From Candidatus Desulfacyla euxinica (GTDB taxonomy: Bacteria > Desulfobacterota > DSM-4660 > Desulfatiglandales > Desulfatiglandaceae), in assembly GCA_014382715.1 (NCBI GenBank), contig JACNJD010000200.1, positions 1 to 54,703 of the forward strand: a DNA stretch of 54,703 bases, written 5' to 3'. A model generated the notes under the pieces. That model worked only from the letters and a program-made list of their open reading frames with translations. It had not been told where the DNA came from and did not search any database. A program made the translations under genes and the position numbers. This document shows positions 46,439 through 54,570 of this stretch, piece by piece (the stretch's first letter is position 1; each line of letters opens with the position of its first letter).

Positions 46439-48235
46439 TCAGTATTTTCTTTCGATCATCCCGAATTTTTCGTAATGTTCCTGCCTCTCTTCGTAGATAC
46501 TCATGTCAATCGGGCGTTGGCCCAGTTCCACTTGGCCCGGTTCAGTCATGAAGGCCAGTGTATGATAGTTGAACTGATCCTTTCTCTCTGGGAAATCCTC
46601 TCGAAAATGTCCACCCCTGGATTCCCTCCTGTTTAGTGCCCCGTGGGCGATGAACGTGGAAACCGAAAGAAGATTATGCAGCTCCCAGCGTTGGATGAGT
46701 TCCTGATTCATTGAGAGGCTTTTGCTGGAAAGGGTGGCCTCCCCAGCCCGCTCTTTAAGCTCCTCCAATACTTCAATGGCCAGGCCTATGCCATCTTCTG
46801 TCCGGAAAACACCAACCTTTTCGGTCATGAGCATCCGCATCTCCTCCCGGATTTGTCCCGGATTGTCCCGGCCTTTCTGTTCCATAAATTTCGAGAACAG
46901 AGAGAAAGTCATATCACCGGCGTTTTTTGGTAGTTCAGGACGTTCATTCCCGAGACTTGCAACACCCTTTTCTCCTGCAACTTTCCCCATCGTAATCAAT
47001 TCGAGGATTGAATTGGTGCCGAGACGATTAAAACCATGGAAACTTGCGGCTGCACATTCTCCCACGGCAAACAGGCCGTGGATCAGCTCATCGTTGCTTT
47101 TCTGGACTTCCCCAAACTCATTGGTGGGGATCCCCCCCATCTGATAATGATTGCTGGGTCGAACCGGACACAGATCTTTTTTTGGGTCGAGGTTGACAAA
47201 CCTCCTGAAAAAACTTGAAACCTCCGGTATCTGAACGTCATGGATATAGTCCGATAGGTGCCGCAGGTCGATCCACACATGCTCAATATCGTGATCGGGA
47301 TTCAGGATGCCCCTTCCTTCACGAATTTCGGTTTCTATTGCCCGCGCTACAAGATCGCGGGGGGCGAGTTCTTTCATCTTTGGTGCATAACGCTCCATGA
47401 AGGGTTCCAGGTCCTTGTTACGTAATATCCCGCCCACCGATCTTAGGGTCTCGCTGGCAAGGATACCGGGACCAACGATTCCTGTGGGATGGAATTGTAT
47501 GGCCTCGGGGTCCATGACGGGTAGCCCGGCCTGGATAGTAATTGCGAGTCCGTCTCCGGTATTCTGTCGACAGTTTGTGGTTACCTTGAAGACCTGACCG
47601 TTGCCCCCCGTGGCCAGGACCGTTGCCTTGGCCAGGACAGCGACAAATTCCCCATCCTTTTGCCTGAAGATAATGGCCCCCACGCAGTTATCTCCCTTGA
47701 ACACCAGTTCTGTGGCAATCGCCTGATTTATGAAAGATGTACCTCCCTTCAGGGCCTCTCCCCATACGTTGTCCATAATCCCTTTTCCTGTGCGGTCCGC
47801 TTCAAATACGCATCGGAATGCGGATGTCTCACCGAAATTAAGGGTGTGTCCGCCGAAGGTCCTCTTGCTGACGCGTCCGTTTTCATCCCTGCTCAGATGC
47901 ATGCCATGATTTTCCATCCACACGGTCTGTTCCCATCCGGACTCGACGATTTTTCTGATGATATTCTGGTCAGCGCTGCAGTCAGAACCTTTCCAGGTGT
48001 CGAACATGTGGTAGATAGGTTTATCGACCGGGTCCTGGGGATCCACAGCCGCCATGCCCCCCTGGGCTGTCTGTGTGTGAGATTTCTGGGGATGTGCCAC
48101 TTTTGTGACAGCCACAATATTCGTTCCCGGTCTCTTCTCCAGGATCTCTGCTGCGCATCGAAGACCGGCACCTCCTGCACCAACAATCAGGACATCGCAA
48201 TGTATCGTCGATGAAATTTTAAATTTACTTGTCAT
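46439..48235 (-). CDS. sdhA: succinate dehydrogenase/fumarate reductase flavoprotein subunit
   Basis: 598 aa; 'DVLIVGAGGAGLRCA', 'KSHTQTAQGGMAA', 'HYQMGGIPTNEFGEV'. Confidence 0.96.
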   Translation of the reverse strand: MTSKFKISSTIHCDVLIVGAGGAGLRCAAEILEKRPGTNIVAVTKVAHPQKSHTQTAQGGMAAVDPQDPVDKPIYHMFDTWKGSDCSADQNIIRKIVESGWEQTVWMENHGMHLSRDENGRVSKRTFGGHTLNFGETSAFRCVFEADRTGKGIMDNVWGEALKGGTSFINQAIATELVFKGDNCVGAIIFRQKDGEFVAVLAKATVLATGGNGQVFKVTTNCRQNTGDGLAITIQAGLPVMDPEAIQFHPTGIVGPGILASETLRSVGGILRNKDLEPFMERYAPKMKELAPRDLVARAIETEIREGRGILNPDHDIEHVWIDLRHLSDYIHDVQIPEVSSFFRRFVNLDPKKDLCPVRPSNHYQMGGIPTNEFGEVQKSNDELIHGLFAVGECAAASFHGFNRLGTNSILELITMGKVAGEKGVASLGNERPELPKNAGDMTFSLFSKFMEQKGRDNPGQIREEMRMLMTEKVGVFRTEDGIGLAIEVLEELKERAGEATLSSKSLSMNQELIQRWELHNLLSVSTFIAHGALNRRESRGGHFREDFPERKDQFNYHTLAFMTEPGQVELGQRPIDMSIYEERQEHYEKFGMIERKY

Positions 48236-48263
48236 ACCTAAGTTTTCCTTTTAAAGATGACTC

Positions 48264-48292
48264 GTGCCTGAACAGCGTTTTCGTTCAGGCAC
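48264..48292. repeat. Perfect 10-bp-stem hairpin GTGCCTGAAC-9 nt-GTTCAGGCAC between sdhC and sdhA
   Basis: Read directly; adjoins the sdhC stop codon. Confidence 0.8.
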
Positions 48293-49119
48293 TAAACAGT
48301 CAGTATCAATCGAATGCCAATCCAGGCAAAGATAATGGTAATGAAGGCCACAACGCAAACCAATCCTTTTCTCAGGATTCGAGAGGATAGATACTCACTC
48401 AATACGGAAAACAGCCCGTAACCCCCATGATAAAGGGCTGCCACGGCCAATATTAAGTCAACCGCCTTGATAAACCAGTTCTGCATCCTTTCTATTACGA
48501 CACTTGCTTCCATAGCCACGGAGGGATTGAGGTGCATAAACAGCAGATGTGCCGGCACCAGGACCAGCAGGAATGCTCCGCTGATTCTCTGAAGCTTCCA
48601 GAAGATGGAATGTTCGCTGTGCCAAAGCTTCCGGGCCACCCCATATCCGCAAATTAATGCCGTAAGGAGCATGAGCAGCCAAAAGAAAAATGGGGATGCG
48701 CTCTGGTTCCCCATGATCATAAACAAGCCCACGAGCCCTATATAGATTACAGAGAGCCCGATCATCCAGCGAACCATGGTCTCATCATTTCGTTTTCCAA
48801 AAACCTCGTACAGGATAAGTCTGCCGCCGTTAAAGGCATGAAAAATAACAGGTAGAGATAGAATCCATTGCAGGAACACAAGAATAAAGTACCTGAAAAT
48901 CTTCATGTTCCCATCATAGGTACTGGGGGTATACAAGAAGGCCAGGAAATAGATGTGAAGCCAGAGCCAGATCACCAATAAGAGACCTGCAATCCTGTTA
49001 CACCAGGATATTACATAATGCCAGCCCCTTGTCCTGGCATAGAATGATAGAACTGGCAGCCTTTCCAGCAACGACAAAACAGGTGATTCAGCTCCTGCTT
49101 TTGCCATGTTAGTGTTCAT
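48292..49119 (-). CDS. sdhC: succinate dehydrogenase/fumarate reductase cytochrome b subunit
   Basis: 275 aa from ATG 49119; about 5 hydrophobic helices, 'VISWCNRIAGLLLVIWLWLHIYFL', 'HAFNGGRLILYEVFG'. Confidence 0.88.
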   Translation of the reverse strand: MNTNMAKAGAESPVLSLLERLPVLSFYARTRGWHYVISWCNRIAGLLLVIWLWLHIYFLAFLYTPSTYDGNMKIFRYFILVFLQWILSLPVIFHAFNGGRLILYEVFGKRNDETMVRWMIGLSVIYIGLVGLFMIMGNQSASPFFFWLLMLLTALICGYGVARKLWHSEHSIFWKLQRISGAFLLVLVPAHLLFMHLNPSVAMEASVVIERMQNWFIKAVDLILAVAALYHGGYGLFSVLSEYLSSRILRKGLVCVVAFITIIFAWIGIRLILTV

Positions 49120-49121
49120 GG

Positions 49122-49229
49122 TTATTCCCTCGATATAATGGCATAGTTTCCCAGAACAGTATTGGCCCCTATGCAAAGGTCCCTAACACGCCCGGTAATC
49201 TCTGGATCTGAAATTTCTCTGATCTCCAT
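49122..49229 (-). pseudogene. N-terminal remnant of class I fumarate hydratase alpha subunit
   Basis: 'MEIREISDPEITGRVRDLCIGANTVLGNYAIISRE*', preceded by AGGAAGG; matches the recalled FumA/TtdA-type N-terminus. Confidence 0.6.
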
Positions 49230-49319
49230 ATTCCCTTCCTGGCTGTTTCAGTTCCGGCAATCTGGTTCTTTTTTTCAGAAAGCGACATATCTCTGTCTGA
49301 ACGACAAGGAAACTTATCA

Positions 49320-49386
49320 CCACATCCACACGATCGGGCCGGTTACCGGGGACAAAGAGGGCCGTCCTTATGGGTCCAAAGTCCAT
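49320..49386 (-). pseudogene. N-terminal remnant of HpcH/HpaI (CitE-like) aldolase/lyase
   Basis: 'MDFGPIRTALFVPGNRPDRVD' then unrelated sequence; the motif matches the CitE family N-terminus. Confidence 0.7.
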
Positions 49387-49390
49387 GATG

Positions 49391-49990
49391 TTATCCCTCC
49401 ATGTCGAGTTCTTTTTCAATACGTTTCAGGAAATTTCTCATATATTCCAGCCTTGACCGCCCAAATTCACCCGCCTTTTCAGTGTGAAAGGTGTCCTCTA
49501 CCTTGGCCAATAGTGAACGAAGATAATCGGGGAAGTTACTGACCTTTCCATTAAAAGAGCCGTCATTCAGCCCGCGCACTACCGCACGGATTATTCCGAT
49601 GGCCCCTATATATTCGAGGGCATCGGCATCTTGGCCCACTTTTGCCTCCGTGGTCTCCGGATCGGGCGCTCCGCCGTAACGGCTATGGGCCTCGAGAACG
49701 TGGAGAGCGGCATCAATTTTTTCTTCTGCAAAGCCCGCCTCTTTTAAGATCTCTTTGGCCCTGGGACGTCCAACCCTGTAATGCTGTTTCCTGTTGATGA
49801 CCACGCCCACATCGTGGAGCAGTGCACCTGCTAACAGGATTTCCATATCTGCCCCTGCATCAGGCCCGAGCTGTTGGCACCAGGTGGTCATTCTTTCAAT
49901 ATGATCGGTGCTGGCAACCGGCTCTTCAGAAAGATCGGACTTGACATGGGTCCATATTTTTTTCTGAATCTCCGTTAGTTCCATATCCAT
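49391..49990 (-). CDS. HD-domain phosphohydrolase-like protein
   Basis: 199 aa; 'LLAGALLHDVGVVINRKQHY', 'VGQDADALEYIG'. Confidence 0.85.
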   Translation of the reverse strand: MDMELTEIQKKIWTHVKSDLSEEPVASTDHIERMTTWCQQLGPDAGADMEILLAGALLHDVGVVINRKQHYRVGRPRAKEILKEAGFAEEKIDAALHVLEAHSRYGGAPDPETTEAKVGQDADALEYIGAIGIIRAVVRGLNDGSFNGKVSNFPDYLRSLLAKVEDTFHTEKAGEFGRSRLEYMRNFLKRIEKELDMEG

Positions 49991-50159
49991 AAATCCTCCC
50001 TCGAAGGCATCCCCTGTTTCAGTATTTCAACTATGACCTCTCCTGCTAACCTGGCCCCGGCACTGATGACGGTCTTGTCCCGGTCTTTCTACGGGGGCCT
50101 GTCTCATTCCCAGCTCCAGGAGCCACTGGTATGGGATCAAATCGATGTTAGTTGACATC
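49975..50159 (-). pseudogene. Frameshifted small gene upstream of HD protein
   Basis: 'MSTNIDLIPYQWLLELGMRQGPRRK' and 'KDRDKTVISAGARLAGEVIVEILKQGMPSREDLWIWN*' join if one A is added to the AAA at 50086-50088; family unknown. Confidence 0.35.
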
Positions 50160-50481
50160 GCCTCTATCCATTAAACACGGTTCCTTGCTTTACTGTCCTC
50201 GGATATCTTTCTATTCATCTTTTCAACCAGGCTGCCCCTGTTTGGCCGCCAAATATGATTTCTTGGAGCATAATGGGGAAAAATACTGGATGTTCGGAGA
50301 AAAATGCACTATCCCGCCGCAGGCAGCAGGGTATCATCAAAAGCATTTGGCATTTGCGGGTTTTTGTCTGCAGGGCCTATATCTTCCGATTTTTCTGAGA
50401 ATTAGCAGATGAAAGTCGAACTATAGGTTAAAATAAAAAAAAGGGCAACTTTTCAGGCACCCAACATGTTAGGACTGCCAG

Positions 50482-50676
50482 ATGTTGGCCTCCAATGTAC
50501 AGCTTGCACGTAAATTGGAAGAAATGGAAATGAAATATGACGAAAGGTTCAGGATCGTCTTTGAGGGCATTGAGCAACTCATGACACCACCCGAAAGGCC
50601 TATGAAGCGGATAGGCTTTGAAGTCAAAGAACCCAAAGGCCGATATGGCAAAAGGACCGGGGAAAAGAGGGGATGA
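50482..50676 (+). pseudogene. C-terminal remnant of ORF6N-domain protein
   Basis: '[56 protein letters not shown]', near-duplicate of the C-terminus at 52203-52384. Confidence 0.75.
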
Positions 50677-50689
50677 TCACTGAAATCAC

Positions 50690-50783
50690 GCAACTTGTTG
50701 TAGCGAAGTGGAAATCCCGCTTCAGCGGGATAACCAGTATCCCCGCTTAAAAACAGGATCTTCGACAAGCATCCAGTATCAAC
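50690..50783 (+). repeat. Double-hairpin dispersed repeat, copy C
   Basis: acttgttgtagcgaagtggaaatcccgcttcagcgggataaccagtatccccgcttaaaaacaggatcttcgacaagcatccagtatcaac. Confidence 0.75.
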
Positions 50784-50818
50784 CCCAAAAGAGGATTTAA
50801 AATGGTTTGTGAGCGTCC

Positions 50819-50857
50819 AAAACCCCGTTACTCTGAACAGATGGAGAGCGGGGTTTT
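50819..50857 (+). terminator. Hairpin AAAACCCCGTT...AGCGGGGTTTT
   Basis: GC-rich stem with flanking A/T runs; copy of 52588-52628. Confidence 0.6.
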
Positions 50858-51029
50858 GTGTTTGTGGCCCAGCTTAGTAGTTAAAGGTAAGTCAATCAAA
50901 GATTTGACCCCCTAATCTTCCCTTTCAATAAAGGAGTTCTGTGGGAGTCCAAAGCCTCCACTTCAAAAAGCTTGACAAAATATACTGGCGTGATATTCTC
51001 TATTCGCGAATTGCGAAAGGAGAATACTC

Positions 51030-51562
51030 ATGGTCCTCAAGCCTCAAGATATCTTGGTCTTATTAAAGCTAATCTCTGTCGGGAAAAAAACTGGTCTTAC
51101 AACATCTTGTCCGTATCGCTTGGTATGAGTCCCTCAGAGGTCCACGCCGCAGTGAGGCGTTCTCTGGCCGCTGGCCTTGCTGTGAGGTATGACGATACCA
51201 TTTTCCCAAATATTCGCAATCTTGAAGAGTTTTTGATTCACGGGTTAAAATATGTTTTTGTCCCCGACAGAGGCGAGCTGAGCAGGGGAATTCCGACCCT
51301 CTACGCAGCTGACCCCTTAAGAGGCAAATATTCCGATACAGATGAACCGCCACCGGTTTGGCCTGACCCAACCGGAATCGTCCGCGGGATGGCATTTTCA
51401 CCGCTGTACAGATCGGCTCCAAAAGCAGCCCGCGAGGATCAGGCGCTATATGAGTTGCTCGTATTAATCGATGCGCTGCGAGGAGGTCGCGCCCGGGAAC
51501 GCGAAGCGGCTGCGGCAGAAATAAAAAATCGATTAGAAGCATATGAAAAGTCCAAATCTTGA
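51030..51562 (+). pseudogene. HTH partner protein of AbiEii-like nucleotidyltransferase, with -1 frameshift at an A7 tract
   Basis: ATG 51030 with AAAGGAG upstream gives 'MVLKPQDILVLLKLISVGK'; frame changes at A7 (51084-51090) to 'NWSYNILSVSLGMSPSEVHAAVRRSLAAGLAVRYDD...FLIHGLKYVFVPDRGELSRGIPT...'. Confidence 0.7.
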
Positions 51563-51965
51563 CATTTTAATAGCTGCGGTTCGCCTTTTAGGATCGATAG
51601 CCGATGAGATGGTGTTTGTTGGCGGTTGTGCGACCGGTTTGCTGCTGACTGATCCTGCCGCCCCATCGATACGGGTTACCGAAGATGTCGATGCAATCGT
51701 CGAAGCAACGACTTTAAGGAAGTATTATCATTTGGCGGACGGTCTTCGTAAACGCGGTTTTATCGAAGATATGACTCCAGAGGCACCTATCTGCCGGTGG
51801 AGAGCAAAGGGTGTTGTTCTGGATGTTATGCCGACGAATCCGGAAATCCTTGGTTTTGGAAATAGATGGTTTGGTCCTGCAGCGGTGGAGGCGGTTCACA
51901 TCGAACTGTATTCAGGCAGGCTGATTTGTATGGTGTGGAGACACGAGTACTTGTTCAAGCTGTAA
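51543..51965 (+). pseudogene. AbiEii-like nucleotidyltransferase, truncated C-terminus
   Basis: 140 aa; 'DEMVFVGGCATGLLLTDPAAPSIRVTEDVDAIVEATTLRKYYHLADGLRKRGF', '[28 protein letters not shown]', then fusion to ORF6N DNA near 51920. Confidence 0.75.
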
Positions 51966-52387
51966 AGCGAAATATGGATAGATTTCCTGAGGACTTTATG
52001 TTCCAGTTGACAGACAGAGAATTTGCCAACTTGAAATCACAAATTGTGATTTCAAGTTGGGGCGGCAGTCGCAGGGCTAAGCCATACGCCTTTACCGAAC
52101 AAGGTGTGGCAATGCTATCGAGCGTATTAAGAAGCAAACGTGCCATTAAGGTAAACATAGCAATAATGCGCGCTTTTGTAAAACTACGCCAATTGATGAC
52201 TTCTAACCTTGAGCTTGCTCGTAAATTGGAAGAAATGGAAATAAAATACGATGAGCAATTTAAGATCGTCTTTGAAGCTATTAGCCAACTTATGACACCA
52301 TCTGAACGGCCCCGAAAGAAGATCGGGTTTGAGGTGAAAGAACCTAAAGGCCGCTATGGGAAACGAGCCAGGAAAAAACATTCATGA
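51866..52387 (+). pseudogene. ORF6N-domain protein lacking its native N-terminus
   Basis: '[76 protein letters not shown]' is ORF6N core; the preceding residues come from out-of-frame nucleotidyltransferase DNA. Confidence 0.8.
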
Positions 52388-52587
52388 CTCCGAAAACAAA
52401 AAAAAACGACCGTGAAATCCGCGCCAAAAAAATATGGGAACATTTTTGAACCTTCAGCATCAAGCATCCAAATTTCATTGACTTTTAGAGGAGTTAGGTA
52501 TAAACAACATCCAACAGCATTTCCGAACCAGGTTCCTTCTTTCAACCCTACAGGGATAGAGGATTTGAAATGGTCAATGGTTGCCTG

Positions 52588-52628
52588 AAAACCCCGCTAC
52601 TCTGAACAGAAAGAGAGCGGGGTTTTTT
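52588..52628 (+). terminator. Rho-independent-type hairpin AAAACCCCGCT...AGCGGGGTTTTTT
   Basis: 11-bp stem plus T-run. Confidence 0.7.
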
Positions 52629-52669
52629 GTTTTGCGCCACCGGATAAAAACGCGTAAAGGAGGTCAAAA

Positions 52670-53116
52670 ATGAAACAGACATCCGAAAACTCGCAAAAGC
52701 CCTCAGTACGGGTAAAAGCGATTGGCATTGGGCTGGGGATGGTCTTCATTGCCTGGGGAACACCCCTCAGCGCAAATACCGGCCCGGTTGAACCCGGTGA
52801 CTGGTTTTCGTCCCGAACCGAACCCACACATCAGATTTCCGGTTCTCTCCAAAATGAGGGTACGAATATCCTCCTGGCCCGGGGCGGGCGCGGCGGAGGA
52901 AGAGGTGGCGGCACAGGTGGCGGGTCCGGGCAGCGCGACGGCAGCGGTTCCGGGCAAGGCAAGGGTAAAGGCGCCGGCTATGGTGCCAAAGACGGGACCG
53001 ACACCCCTGAGCGTCCAAAGGACGGTTCCGGTTACGGCGCGGGACCGGGCAGTGGTTCCGGGAAAAGGGATGGCTCGGGCGGCAAAGGAAACCGGGGCGG
53101 AAAGGGTGAGCGATAG
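52670..53116 (+). CDS. Exported Gly/Lys/Arg-rich low-complexity protein
   Basis: 148 aa; RBS 'aaaggagg'; hydrophobic N-terminal segment then 'GGRGGGRGGGTGGGSGQRDGSGSGQGKGKGAGYG...'. Confidence 0.6.
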   Translation: MKQTSENSQKPSVRVKAIGIGLGMVFIAWGTPLSANTGPVEPGDWFSSRTEPTHQISGSLQNEGTNILLARGGRGGGRGGGTGGGSGQRDGSGSGQGKGKGAGYGAKDGTDTPERPKDGSGYGAGPGSGSGKRDGSGGKGNRGGKGER

Positions 53117-53165
53117 CCATTCGAAGCGAAGCGGCCTCCGGCTCGTACAGCCTACTTCCCTGAGA

Positions 53166-53250
53166 GAAATCCCGCTTCAGCGGGACAACGCGCAACCTGT
53201 TGTAGCGAAGCGGAAATCCCGCTTCAGCGAGATAACACGCAACTCGTAAT
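53166..53250 (+). repeat. Dispersed palindromic repeat, variant copy D
   Basis: aatcccgcttcagcgggacaacgcgcaacctgttgtagcgaagcggaaatcccgcttcagcgagataac. Confidence 0.7.
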
Positions 53251-53331
53251 AGGGGTGAACTAACAGTCAACAGCAGACCCCCACGTCATTTTTTGACACA
53301 AATACATATATAACTTCGGGTCAAAAATATT

Positions 53332-53465
53332 ATGGGAAAACACACTCAAAGCATTGACGATAAAATAAAAAATCGTGTTTATGCAACAGAAATGGTTGGG
53401 TGTTTACTCCAGGTCACTTTTCCGATCTGTGGAGCCGTGATGCGGTGGTTTACTCCTTTAAGTGA
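53332..53465 (+). pseudogene. Remnant of DUF6088/AbiEi-like antitoxin with single-base frameshift
   Basis: Adding one G at 53383 ('tatgcaaca' to 'tatggcaaca') gives 'MGKHTQSIDDKIKNRVYGNRNGWVFTPGHFSDLWSRDAVVYSFK*'. Confidence 0.65.
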
Positions 53466-53491
53466 TATCAACAGTGTGGGGAAGGTGTTCG

Positions 53492-54532
53492 ATGAGTGAC
53501 AATCTTCCTGAAAGAACCGAATTTCTACTCTACCAGACCGATGATGACCGCATACGGATTGAGACGCGAATGCAGGATGAGACCGTATGGCTGACGCAAA
53601 AACGGATGGCAGAGCTTTTTCAAAAAGATATCAGGACAATAAATGAGCACCTGAAGAATATTTATGCTGAAGGCGAACTGATCAGCGAGTCAACTATCCG
53701 GAAATTCCGGATAGTTCGTTTAGAAGGCACAAGAGAGGTTGCAAGAAGCATAGACCATTATAATCTTGATGCCATTATTTCTGTTGGCTACCGGGTTAAC
53801 AGCATCCGGGGCACTCAATTCCGTATCTGGGCTACACAGCGGCTTCGCGAGTACCTGATCAAGGGCTTCGTCTTGGATGACAATCGCCTGAAGCGTGGCG
53901 GTGGTGGCAATTATTTCGATGAATTGCTTGCCCGTATTCGGGATATCCGTTCAGCGGAAAAGGTGTTCTGGCGGAAGGTGCTGGATATCTATGCCACCAG
54001 CATCGATTATGACCCGCAAAGTGACCTCTCCCAAGAGTTCTTTGCCGAGGTTCAGAACAAGATGCATTGGGCCGCTCATGGTCATACTGCTGCTGAAATC
54101 ATCCATCATCGGGTTGGTGCCGATAAAGAAAACATGGGACTGACCAACTGGGTCGGTGCTCAGATTCGAAAAAGTGAAGTTTCAGTAGCAAAGAACTATC
54201 TGAATCAGGACGAACTGGATCTGCTCAATCGGATTGTAACAGCCTATTTGGAATTTGCCGAACTGCAGGCATTGAACCGTCGTCCAATGCATATGCAGGA
54301 TTGGATACGGCAACTGGATATGTTCCTGACTATGTCCGGGCGTGAGCTGCTGGATCATGCTGGAAAGATCAGTCATGAGCAGGCTTTGAAAAAGGCGCAG
54401 ATAGCGTATGAAAAATACCGGCAGAAACAGTTGGAACAACCTACCATGGTGGAAAGGCACTTTATCGAGGCTGAAAAAGAGATCAAGCAGATCGCCTCGA
54501 AACTAGAAAAGCAAGAGGCTCGGAAAAAATGA
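53492..54532 (+). CDS. RhuM family protein
   Basis: About 346 aa; 'FLLYQTDDDRIRIETRMQDETVWLTQKRMAELFQKDIRTINEHLKNIYAEGEL', 'YNLDAIISVGYRVNSIRGTQFRIWATQRLREYLIKGF'. Confidence 0.92.
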   Translation: MSDNLPERTEFLLYQTDDDRIRIETRMQDETVWLTQKRMAELFQKDIRTINEHLKNIYAEGELISESTIRKFRIVRLEGTREVARSIDHYNLDAIISVGYRVNSIRGTQFRIWATQRLREYLIKGFVLDDNRLKRGGGGNYFDELLARIRDIRSAEKVFWRKVLDIYATSIDYDPQSDLSQEFFAEVQNKMHWAAHGHTAAEIIHHRVGADKENMGLTNWVGAQIRKSEVSVAKNYLNQDELDLLNRIVTAYLEFAELQALNRRPMHMQDWIRQLDMFLTMSGRELLDHAGKISHEQALKKAQIAYEKYRQKQLEQPTMVERHFIEAEKEIKQIASKLEKQEARKK

Positions 54533-54570
54533 TATTTCACCTTCCCACGCTTCAGCGGGATACCGTGCAA

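Noticed and set aside
48292-49176. sdhC starting at 49176 (MHRGQYCSGK...)
   Set aside because: That N-terminus is an out-of-frame reading of the fumarase-like remnant; ATG 49119 fits the family.
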